From Bacteroidia bacterium (GTDB taxonomy: Bacteria > Bacteroidota > Bacteroidia > SpSt-205): a stretch of 6,021 bases of DNA. A program made the translations under genes and the position numbers. The notes under the pieces were generated by a model that saw only the letters and a list, made by a program, of their open reading frames with translations, was not told where the DNA came from and searched no databases. The DNA is taken from NCBI GenBank assembly GCA_025060275.1, contig JANXCJ010000122.1, positions 1-6,021 on the forward strand, written 5' to 3'. Below are positions 1-5,320 of the stretch, piece by piece (the first letter of the stretch is position 1; each line of letters starts with the position of its first letter).

Positions 1-1
1 T

Positions 2-340
2 GATGGGCGGCTTACGGCGCAGGAAGCCTCTAATCTCAATCTGATTGGGACGGAGCTGGTGGTGCTTTCGGCGTGTGAGACGGGTTTGGGTGAGGTGCGG
101 GGGGAGGGGCTGTATGGCTTGCAGCGGGCGTTTCTGGAGGCAGGGGCGCAGCGGGTTATCACGACGCTCTGGCAGATAGACGATGAGGCGACTCGGGAGC
201 TGATGGTGAGCTTTTATCAGAACTGGGTGAAGCGGAAGCGGCGGGAGGGTGTGGATGAAGTTTTCAATCGGACGCTACGGACTTTTCGGGATAAGTATCC
301 GCAGCCGTACTACTGGGGCGCCTTCCTCGTGATGCAATAG
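2..340 (+). CDS. CHAT-domain protein, C-terminal fragment (5' end outside window)
   Basis: Open from the left edge in frame 2, giving 112 residues ending at TAG 338-340; the start lies upstream. The fragment matches the C-terminal half of a CHAT domain, a caspase-like cysteine protease fold usually preceded by TPR repeats. It holds the catalytic-Cys motif L-S-A-C-E-T-G (Cys codon 74-76), the following G-E-G-L-x-G-L-x-R-A-F and A-G-A helix, the V-I-T-T-L-W strand, the D-D-E-A-T turn and the closing Y-Y-W-G-A-F strand near the stop. The catalytic His would lie in the missing part. CHAT proteins act as proteases or scaffolds in signalling, programmed death and some CRISPR-linked systems, but the partner here cannot be seen. 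By my count 201 of 340 bases are G/C (about 59%), clearly above the neighbours, and CGG and GCG codons are common. It converges on the M16 gene with 19 bases between stops, so the two are not one operon. Family assignment is firm; role unknown. Confidence 0.9.
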   Translation, partial: DGRLTAQEASNLNLIGTELVVLSACETGLGEVRGEGLYGLQRAFLEAGAQRVITTLWQIDDEATRELMVSFYQNWVKRKRREGVDEVFNRTLRTFRDKYPQPYYWGAFLVMQ

Positions 341-359
341 TTATGCCACCTTTCAGCCT

Positions 360-1577
360 TTATCTCTTAGGAATAAAGACTCTCATGTACAAGCTTTGAA
401 AGAATTCTTCAGCTACCTTCTGAAGCTGATAACTAGATATCTCCCCTATTTTATCTAACCATTCTCTAAAGTCAAAGGTTTTGCCTTTATCTAATAAGTA
501 CTTTCCCTCCACAAAGAGGCGATAGGATATACTTTCCCATGCAATTCCCTGTCTCCCTACGAAAGCTCTCTTGAGCTTAGATAACTTTGATGCAGAGACG
601 TATGCATCAATCCACCGAACTAAGGCTTTAGCTATGACACTCTTGGCTTCCTTCCTCACTTCTGGGGTTAGTCCTGCGTATATTCCCCAAGTGCTGTAAT
701 CTATGTAGCCGTGGAAAAAGCTATACACTGAATAGCACCACCCGTACTTTTCACGCAGGAGAGAATTGAGATAACTGGACATTTGGGGTCCAGCTATCTC
801 GTAGAGGATAAGCTGCAAGGGAAGGCTTTTACTCCAGTCATAGTTAGCGGGTCCTACTCCACCTATTACCAGATGTAGTTGGCTTGTATTTCTCTCTATG
901 ACTTCTTCGGAGGGCGGTGCCAGTCTTTCCTCCTGCACGCTGGAGGGTTGACAAGTAGAAGCAAGGGAGTTGAGCAATGAATTTGCCTTGATTGCGGATA
1001 CCAGCACTTTCTCTGAAAAGGGTCCTGCTATAAGAAGTACTGCAGGGGTCTGGGCTAAATTTTCCCTATAATATTTTTGAAGGTCTCTTGAGCTTATTTC
1101 TCTCAGACTATGAGAGTAGCCAATGATAGGGTGCCTTAGCCCCCCTTCTGAAAAGATTTGCTCCTCAAAATGATCTAAAAGAGACTCCTCGGGAATATCC
1201 TCGTACATGGCTATTTCTTCTAAGATGACCTCACGCTCTCTCTCTACTTCTTTTTCGGGGAATATAGCTTCGTAGGCGAGCTCATAAAGCGTATGTAGGG
1301 CTTTAGATAGAGCTGAGGGAGGAATGCGCATTTCTATTCCGATTTTATCCTTAGTAGTAAAGGCATTCAACTCCCCGCCTGACCCTTCAACTTGTTGGAA
1401 AATCTGCCTTCTCTTATACCGCTTTGTGCCTTTGAAAAGAGTATGCTCTACAAAATGGAGAAGTCCTTCCTGTCCGGTAGGATCATGACGGCTTCCTCTA
1501 TTCCACAGGAAGAGAATATAAGCACTGGTAGCAAAAGGACGAGGCAGAAACCATATACGCTCGTGAATCTGGATCAC
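360..1577 (-). CDS. M16 family zinc metallopeptidase (pitrilysin/processing-peptidase type)
   Basis: 405 residues, the usual size of a single M16B subunit. The inverted zinc motif H-x-x-E-H is H41-F-V-E44-H45, and the third ligand is probably E121 in V-I-L-E-E-I, 76 residues after H45, the spacing known for processing peptidases. G-G-E-L-N-A-F-T (68-74) is the family's N-A-x-T strand. R275 and Y282 in L-R-E-K-Y-G-W-C-Y-S-V form the C-terminal-half R/Y motif, so both halves are present and activity is expected. M16B enzymes cut unfolded peptides inside a closed chamber, usually as dimers; no partner subunit lies in this window. No signal peptide is visible, so it is probably cytoplasmic. The start is GTG at 1577-1575: an in-frame TAG four codons upstream rules out a longer form, and a TAGTTTTG promoter box sits four bases before it. 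It is divergent from the TPR gene and stands alone on its strand. Its natural substrate cannot be inferred. Confidence 0.92.
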   Translation of the reverse strand: MIQIHERIWFLPRPFATSAYILFLWNRGSRHDPTGQEGLLHFVEHTLFKGTKRYKRRQIFQQVEGSGGELNAFTTKDKIGIEMRIPPSALSKALHTLYELAYEAIFPEKEVEREREVILEEIAMYEDIPEESLLDHFEEQIFSEGGLRHPIIGYSHSLREISSRDLQKYYRENLAQTPAVLLIAGPFSEKVLVSAIKANSLLNSLASTCQPSSVQEERLAPPSEEVIERNTSQLHLVIGGVGPANYDWSKSLPLQLILYEIAGPQMSSYLNSLLREKYGWCYSVYSFFHGYIDYSTWGIYAGLTPEVRKEAKSVIAKALVRWIDAYVSASKLSKLKRAFVGRQGIAWESISYRLFVEGKYLLDKGKTFDFREWLDKIGEISSYQLQKVAEEFFQSLYMRVFIPKR

Positions 1578-1581
1578 ACTA

Positions 1582-1589
1582 CAAAACTA
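1582..1589 (-). promoter_or_regulatory. Predicted TAnnTTTG promoter box of the M16 protease gene
   Basis: The minus strand reads TAGTTTTG, an exact match to the Bacteroidota -7 consensus TAnnTTTG. Four bases (TAGT) separate it from the GTG start at 1577. No good TTG/TTTG element is seen 17-23 bases upstream. The position predicts transcription starting at or very close to the start codon. Support comes mainly from the same box at the same spacing before three other genes in the window. Confidence 0.6.
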
Positions 1590-1636
1590 AGGGAGTTGCA
1601 TGGAGGTTTTTGCCAGAAAATTGTACCTTCCCTTCT

Positions 1637-1960
1637 ATGGATAGAGAGACTCAACTTTGGGAGAAGGTAAAGGACTTTCCTGATGATCCTTTCTGGCCGC
1701 ATGCTTTGGGAGTACAGCTTATGGGACAAAAACGGTGGGAAGAAGCAGAATCCGCATTTCAGGAAGCTCTGCGTAGAGATTCCCAGCATTTAGCCACTTA
1801 CTATCAATTAGGCTTACTCTATGAGCAAACAGGGAGGGAAGCAGAAGCCATCAGGATTTTTAGAGAGGGTATGCACTTAGCGGAGGATTTACGAGACCTC
1901 CATCTACTCAAGGAATTTCGGTCTAAACTTGCCCTTTACCTAGGACTTGATGAGGCCTAA
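1637..1960 (+). CDS. Small tetratricopeptide-repeat (TPR) protein
   Basis: 107 residues made of two TPR motifs flanked by short helices: TPR1 about residues 18-51 (A-L-G-V-Q-L then W-E-E-A-E-S-A-F) and TPR2 about 52-85 (Y-Y-Q-L-G-L-L-Y then E-A-E-A-I-R-I-F). The TPR consensus positions W/L-G-Y-A-F-A are well kept. I know of similar small TPR proteins in Bacteroidota genomes, where they are annotated only as repeat proteins; they bind other proteins. No signal peptide is visible, so it is probably cytoplasmic. ATG 1637 is chosen over the in-frame TTG at 1610, because the family-like start M-D-R-E-T-Q-L-W and the first helix begin there. A GGAGG at 1602-1606 lies only three bases before that TTG, too close for a normal ribosome site. 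The 3' end overlaps the next gene by 11 bases, suggesting translational coupling. Fold assignment is firm; function unknown. Confidence 0.85.
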   Translation: MDRETQLWEKVKDFPDDPFWPHALGVQLMGQKRWEEAESAFQEALRRDSQHLATYYQLGLLYEQTGREAEAIRIFREGMHLAEDLRDLHLLKEFRSKLALYLGLDEA

Positions 1961-2618
1961 GTTACTACTTTTTATAGGAGGTATCCCTATATGGGCCCAG
2001 CAAAATGCCTTCGGACCCCGTTTGGGGCTCTCCTTTTACCAATACAGAACGCCTTACGCACAATTTTATGCCCGGGTAGGGGGTGAAGTGGGCGCCTTAG
2101 GAAACATAGGCGTATATCGGGGGCGTAAGCTATACTATAACTTCCTACCCGGCTTTGGTTACCTTCTTAGTCATTCTCTCCTCTTGCTGGATAGTAGCAT
2201 TTACATTTCAGCTATCTCTGGTAGACCTCTTCCTAGTACAGCGAAAGCCCATACTTACACGCATTATCTTTATCTACAAGGCATCTGGGCAGTATCTTTT
2301 GAAAAGGAGGGTATATTCGTGGTTGGAGTCGGCCCTCAAGTTTTGTTTCTTTTAGGGCAGAGCCTCATGTTAGAGTATGAGACAGTTGACGGGCAGCCCA
2401 TTCAGGAGTGGAATACAGTTTCCCTTTCGGAGGTTATGGAGGTGACCCCGAGATGGATAGCAAATCTCAGCCTTTATGCTCATTTACGCATCCGAGAAGG
2501 GAGGAGATGGAATGGATACCTGTATCTCCAGACTATACACCAGATAAAGTCCTACTTATGGCCTACGGGACTACTTTTAGGTATCTCATGGCTATGGAAA
2601 GCTCAGGAAGGGGAATGA
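1950..2618 (+). CDS. Secreted, probable outer-membrane beta-barrel protein
   Basis: 222 residues, not matched to a named family. The N-terminus M-R-P-K followed by L-L-L-F-I-G-G-I-P-I-W-A-Q is a short signal peptide with likely cleavage after A in W-A|Q. The mature part alternates polar and aromatic or hydrophobic residues, rich in Tyr, Gly and Leu, with strand-like segments such as P-G-F-G-Y-L-L, V-V-G-V-G-P-Q-V-L-F-L-L, L-Y-A-H-L-R-I and G-L-L-L-G-I-S-W-L-W. This is the look of small 8-10 strand outer-membrane barrels common in Bacteroidota. ATG 1950 is preferred over the in-frame TTG one codon upstream. It begins inside the last codons of the TPR gene, so the two probably form one transcript. 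It ends 16 bases inside the oppositely oriented MazG-like gene. Barrel topology is inferred from composition, not from a recognised family; a soluble periplasmic beta protein is the alternative. Confidence 0.75.
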   Translation: MRPKLLLFIGGIPIWAQQNAFGPRLGLSFYQYRTPYAQFYARVGGEVGALGNIGVYRGRKLYYNFLPGFGYLLSHSLLLLDSSIYISAISGRPLPSTAKAHTYTHYLYLQGIWAVSFEKEGIFVVGVGPQVLFLLGQSLMLEYETVDGQPIQEWNTVSLSEVMEVTPRWIANLSLYAHLRIREGRRWNGYLYLQTIHQIKSYLWPTGLLLGISWLWKAQEGE

Positions 2619-2974
2619 CCCTTCTTTCTCTGCGCATGCCTATCGCGGTCGCGCTCAGTCTTCTTCCGAAGGCTAGCCTGAAAGGCTGCACTAAGGTCTA
2701 TGCCTGTCTGATTAGCTAGGCACACAAGAACAAAAAGTATGTCGGCAAACTCCTCTGCCAATGCCTGGAGAGAGTTGTCTTCACCGGGCTTAAACGACTG
2801 ATCTCCATAGTGACGCGCCAGTAGGCGCGCCAACTCTCCTACCTCCTCCATAAGCAAAGCAGTATTCGTAAGCACACTGAAATATCCCTGCCCTACCTGT
2901 TGAATCCATCTATCTACCTCCGTCTGTAGGCTAGAAAGAGATAAGTCAGTCGCTTTCTCTGAGTCTATCATCAT
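2603..2974 (-). CDS. MazG-fold nucleotide pyrophosphohydrolase (YpjD-like)
   Basis: 123 residues, close to the roughly 110 of single-domain MazG-like enzymes such as Bacillus YpjD, which it strongly resembles (E-V-D-R-W-I, G-Y-F-S, L-V-C-L-A-N, R-D-R-D-R-H). These all-alpha enzymes hydrolyse nucleoside triphosphates, often damaged or modified ones, to the monophosphate and pyrophosphate in the cytoplasm. The magnesium-binding acids are present: E43-E44-x-x-E47 in L-M-E-E-V-G-E-L and E75-x-x-D78 in E-E-F-A-D-I-L-F. The basic tail K104-K-T-E-R-D-R-D-R-H is also typical. The start is ATG 2974, with a second ATG directly after it; both lie within the last 29 bases of the upstream barrel gene, so translation is probably coupled and no own promoter is evident. 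The stop overlaps the convergent barrel gene by 16 bases. The exact nucleotide substrate cannot be read from the sequence. Confidence 0.92.
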   Translation of the reverse strand: MMIDSEKATDLSLSSLQTEVDRWIQQVGQGYFSVLTNTALLMEEVGELARLLARHYGDQSFKPGEDNSLQALAEEFADILFVLVCLANQTGIDLSAAFQASLRKKTERDRDRHAQRKKGHSPS

Positions 2975-3614
2975 ACCAATAAGAGAGCAGAAAAATCACC
3001 CCATAATTCTGCCAGCGCCTGAGAAGGCCTCCGGCTAAGTTATTGGCTCCATGCCAGAAACGCATGCCCAGCGTAAGATAGCCAGGTCCTAATAGGTAAC
3101 CTGCGCCTATACCAACATTGAGAGAAACTTCTCCCCGCCGTACCTCACGGGTGCTACCCCGTCCGAACTGAACCTTGCGAGTTTCTATCTCGCCTGTGGT
3201 GAGATTCTTTTGCCAGTAACTCCCATAAACAATTAGGCTCGTAGAGGGACCCGCTTCTAAGAATAAAGCCTCAAATCTGCGTATCCATCGCCATACTCCA
3301 TACACTCCCAAGTCGGTGCTCCATAAGTTATATTGGATCTCCTCATAGAGATTCTTTTCTTTTGAGCGTCGCTGTACAAATCCTATTTCACCTTGTACAG
3401 CCCACCATCCTTTTGGGGGAAGACCATATTGAAGAGCTAAGCCCCCATAGGCCCCTCCTCCCCAGTAAGAGCGGGAAAAAAGCTCTTCCTTATTCTCCTT
3501 CAAGTACTGCCCCCAGTTCACGCCTGCACGAGGCGCATACCATATTTGAGGTACTTTTTCCTGAGCCCACCCTGAGGTCAGGAATATACATCCTACCAGA
3601 ATGCTTGCCCGCAC
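2946..3614 (-). CDS. Outer-membrane beta-barrel protein (PorT/OMP_b-brl-like)
   Basis: 222 residues. The N-terminus M-R-A-S-I-L-V-G-C-I-F-L-T-S-G-W-A-Q is a signal peptide with likely cleavage after A in W-A|Q. The mature protein starts with P-R-A-G-V-N-W-G-Q-Y, a first-strand pattern of small Bacteroidota barrels. Further strands include G-G-A-Y-G-G-L-A-L-Q-Y, W-A-V-Q-G-E-I-G-F-V-Q-R, W-S-T-D-L-G-V-Y-G-V, S-L-N-V-G-I-G-A-G-Y and the closing Y-G-V-I-F-L-L-S-Y-W-Y. Such proteins sit in the outer membrane; their roles are mostly unknown. GTG 3614 is chosen because it gives a well-formed signal peptide and lies four bases after an exact TACCTTTG promoter box; no ATG is available in frame nearby. 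The gene overlaps the downstream MazG-like gene by 29 bases and is 115 bases from the hydrolase upstream. Barrel class is fairly sure; the subfamily is a guess. Confidence 0.85.
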   Translation of the reverse strand: MRASILVGCIFLTSGWAQEKVPQIWYAPRAGVNWGQYLKENKEELFSRSYWGGGAYGGLALQYGLPPKGWWAVQGEIGFVQRRSKEKNLYEEIQYNLWSTDLGVYGVWRWIRRFEALFLEAGPSTSLIVYGSYWQKNLTTGEIETRKVQFGRGSTREVRRGEVSLNVGIGAGYLLGPGYLTLGMRFWHGANNLAGGLLRRWQNYGVIFLLSYWYDDRLRESD

Positions 3615-3729
3615 CGCACAAAGGTAACTTGCATACTGATTCCATAAAACTCCCTTCCACTCACACAGGCTTCCTTCTCAAGCCATGCTACTTCGCCTTC
3701 CTATGTTCTTCTCTGCAGTCTGCACCTAT
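3615..3729. other. Intergenic spacer between hydrolase 3' end and barrel-gene promoter
   Basis: This is the longest gene-free stretch in the window (115 bases). It carries the barrel gene's promoter box at its left end. A 5-bp inverted repeat at 3668-3684 (GGCTT/AAGCC, 7-base loop) could end the hydrolase transcript, but no T-run follows on the minus strand. No open frame in it looks like a gene. Confidence 0.5.
3619..3626 (-). promoter_or_regulatory. Predicted TAnnTTTG promoter box of the barrel + MazG-like unit
   Basis: The minus strand reads TACCTTTG, an exact TAnnTTTG match ending four bases (TGCG) before the GTG start at 3614. A T-rich stretch, TTTT, lies about 18-19 bases further upstream, where a TTTG element would be expected, but it is a weak match. 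The site would drive both the barrel gene and the overlapping MazG-like gene and give an almost leaderless message. Confidence 0.6.
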
Positions 3730-4497
3730 TTAGATTAGATTTCTCCAGAATTCCTGTAATATCTCTACCACCCTGTCTGGATTATCCACGTGCACCCAGT
3801 GTCCGGCATTAGGTATTGTGAGAATGGAAGCCTTAGGGAAAAGTCTGTGAATCTCCCCTACATCAGTAGGTCTTATGTAAGGCGAGTACTCACCCTTCAA
3901 GAATAATGCAGGTCCTTCGTAGGGTATCCCCTCTACTTCCCTAAGCACTTCGGGGTAAGCCTTCACCAACACAGGCAAGTTCCACCTCCAATAAAAATCT
4001 CCTTGTGAGCTCCGGGCTAACCCTTTCATCAAAAACTGCCTAATATTTGGCTCTGGTATGAAAGGGATAAGTTGAGCTTCTACTTCCTCTCTACGAGTAA
4101 CTCGCAGGTCTACTCGCATCAGGACGGAAAGAAGCCGCTCATGTCCCCCTTCATAGGCACGGGGGGCTATATCCACTATTACTACTGAATCTACGTTTTG
4201 AGGGGAATTCAAAGCCAAGTACATCACTGTTTTACCCCCCATGGAATGTCCAAGAAAATGGGCATGAGTAATTTTCTCTGAATCCATCAATTCTTTGATA
4301 TCTTCTGTCATATCTGCATAAGTATGAGACTCAGCATGAGGAGAGTGTCCATGATTGCGTGCATCCACGAGATACGTGGTACCTGGTAAAGAGAGCTTTT
4401 TAGCGATAGTCCGCCAGTTGTCTAAACTTCCCAAAAATCCATGTAGGAAAATAAAGTTGGGACCTCCCGAGCCCAATTTCTCAAAATGCAACTGCAC
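3730..4497 (-). CDS. Alpha/beta-hydrolase, YbfF/ABHD11-like esterase
   Basis: 255 residues, the standard length for this family. Features in order are the oxyanion loop H19-G20-F21-L-G-S, D45-A-R-N-H-G-H-S (the family's D-x-R-N-H-G-x-S), the nucleophile elbow G83-H-S85-M-G-G, V-D109-I-A-P carrying the likely acidic triad residue, and G232-H233-W-V-H with the catalytic His. The segment G-E-Y-S-P-Y-I before the last strand mirrors G-G-N-S-P-Y-V as I recall it from E. coli YbfF. These cytoplasmic enzymes hydrolyse short and medium acyl esters or thioesters; the physiological substrate is not known from the sequence. No signal peptide is seen. GTG 4497 begins M-Q-L-H-F, where family members normally start, and follows a TTACTTTG box by four bases. 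The gene is divergent from aroE across 36 bases and is probably a single-gene transcript. All catalytic residues are present, so it is expected to be active. Confidence 0.92.
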   Translation of the reverse strand: MQLHFEKLGSGGPNFIFLHGFLGSLDNWRTIAKKLSLPGTTYLVDARNHGHSPHAESHTYADMTEDIKELMDSEKITHAHFLGHSMGGKTVMYLALNSPQNVDSVVIVDIAPRAYEGGHERLLSVLMRVDLRVTRREEVEAQLIPFIPEPNIRQFLMKGLARSSQGDFYWRWNLPVLVKAYPEVLREVEGIPYEGPALFLKGEYSPYIRPTDVGEIHRLFPKASILTIPNAGHWVHVDNPDRVVEILQEFWRNLI

Positions 4498-4501
4498 AAG
4501 T

Positions 4502-4509
4502 CAAAGTAA
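4502..4509 (-). promoter_or_regulatory. Predicted promoter box of the alpha/beta-hydrolase gene (one mismatch)
   Basis: The minus strand reads TTACTTTG, one mismatch from TAnnTTTG, and ends four bases (ACTT) before the GTG start at 4497. The spacing is the same as for the three exact boxes in the window. No clear TTG element lies 17-23 bases upstream. Confidence 0.5.
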
Positions 4510-4521
4510 ATGTACAGGAGT

Positions 4522-4529
4522 TAACTTTG
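4522..4529 (+). promoter_or_regulatory. Predicted TAnnTTTG promoter box of the aroE unit
   Basis: TAACTTTG is an exact match to the Bacteroidota -7 consensus and ends four bases (GTGC) before ATG 4534. It faces the hydrolase box 12 bases away on the other strand. The AGGAG at 4516-4520 lies upstream of this box and would not be transcribed if the promoter is right, so it is unlikely to serve as the ribosome site. Confidence 0.6.
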
Positions 4530-4533
4530 GTGC

Positions 4534-5313
4534 ATGCGATTAGGGCTTGTCGCAGATGCAGAGGTGCTCTCTTTTTCTCCTCTCTATTTTAGAAGAATAT
4601 ATGCCTTACCCTATGAGACCTATGTTCCCAGGGAGCTTGGAGAGATTCGTAAAGGCATTCAAGAGCGGCACTGGACAGGCTTTAATGTAACTACGCCCTT
4701 CAAGGAGAAGATTGTTCCTCTTTTAGATGAGCTTTCGCCTGTAGCAGAGGCTATTCAGGCTGTTAATACCGTAGTTATATCTCCAGATGGAAGGTGGAAA
4801 GGGCATAATACCGATTATCAGGCGGCTCTTTATCTTCTTGGAGAATTTGCAAATATTTACTTGCCTTGGCAAGCAGTCTTCATATTAGGCACAGGAGGAG
4901 CGGCTCGTGCGGTTGCCTTAGCTCACAAGGAGTTATTTCCTAACCTGCCCATTTTCTTCATAACTCGCTCACTTCAAAGGGATAAGCTTGCATTTCCGCA
5001 TTCCTACCATTTATTAAGCTACGAAGAATGTCCTAACTACACCTTCCCAGAGCGCCCCATGATTGTTCAGGCCACTCCGGCGGGCATGTTTCCCCATGTG
5101 CTTAGTTTGCCTCCTTTCCCTATTTCTCGCATTCAAAAAGGATGGATAGTGTGGGACCTGATTTATAATCCTAGCCCTACCTATTTCTTACAACTCAGTT
5201 ACAAGCAGGGGGCCTCCATAGAAACAGGCTTCCTCTTCTTTCGCAAGCAGGCAGAATGTAGCCTTCAGTTATGGACAGAAACGTGGTGCACAATCCATTC
5301 AAAGACTGATTAG
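4534..5313 (+). CDS. aroE: Shikimate dehydrogenase
   Basis: 259 residues, near the family's 260-290. AroE reduces 3-dehydroshikimate to shikimate with NADPH in the cytoplasm, the fourth step of the route to chorismate and aromatic amino acids. Shikimate-site residues are S13 and S15 (S-F-S-P), T53 and catalytic K57 (G-F-N-V-T-T-P-F-K-E), N78 (A-V-N-T-V), catalytic D94 (H-N-T-D) and Q239 (R-K-Q-A-E). The dinucleotide loop is G119-T-G-G-A-A-R-A126, and D-L-I-Y-N-P-S-P-T follows near the C-terminus. Several secondary positions deviate. The usual G-x-P-x-x-H before S13 is A-D-A-E-V-L, the Gly of N-T-D-x-x-G is A97, the N-x-T-P Asn is Gln (Q-A-T-P-A-G-M), and the N-R-T cofactor motif is T-R-S. Because the catalytic Lys/Asp pair is intact, I infer a working but divergent enzyme. 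ATG 4534 gives the canonical M-R-L-G-L start. It is the first gene of a unit with the membrane protein 7 bases downstream. Confidence 0.93.
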   Translation: MRLGLVADAEVLSFSPLYFRRIYALPYETYVPRELGEIRKGIQERHWTGFNVTTPFKEKIVPLLDELSPVAEAIQAVNTVVISPDGRWKGHNTDYQAALYLLGEFANIYLPWQAVFILGTGGAARAVALAHKELFPNLPIFFITRSLQRDKLAFPHSYHLLSYEECPNYTFPERPMIVQATPAGMFPHVLSLPPFPISRIQKGWIVWDLIYNPSPTYFLQLSYKQGASIETGFLFFRKQAECSLQLWTETWCTIHSKTD

Positions 5314-5320
5314 ACAAAAA

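Noticed and set aside
2..340. CHAT fragment as part of a defence system with the neighbouring genes
   Set aside because: The adjacent M16 gene is convergent and no gasdermin, nuclease, CRISPR or toxin gene is visible; any partner would lie to the left, outside the window.
1602..1612. GGAGG followed by TTG 1610 as start of the TPR gene
   Set aside because: The spacing of three bases is too short, other genes here lack Shine-Dalgarno sites, and the fold begins at ATG 1637.
1392..1670. Plus-strand open frame of 92 residues
   Set aside because: It is antisense to the conserved N-terminal zinc-site part of the M16 protease and shows no domain; it is a shadow frame.
1574..1789. Minus-strand open frame of 71 residues that would overlap the M16 start by GTGA
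   Set aside because: It lies opposite the convincing TPR gene, has a low-complexity, unfamily-like sequence, and the M16 gene has its own promoter box between the two.
3668..3684. Possible terminator hairpin GGCTT/AAGCC after the hydrolase gene
   Set aside because: The stem is only 5 bp and no T-run follows on the minus strand, so it is not called as a terminator.
3362..3733. Plus-strand open frame of 123 residues spanning the 3615-3729 spacer
   Set aside because: It is mostly antisense to the barrel gene, Pro/Ser/His-rich with no recognisable fold, and has no promoter box.
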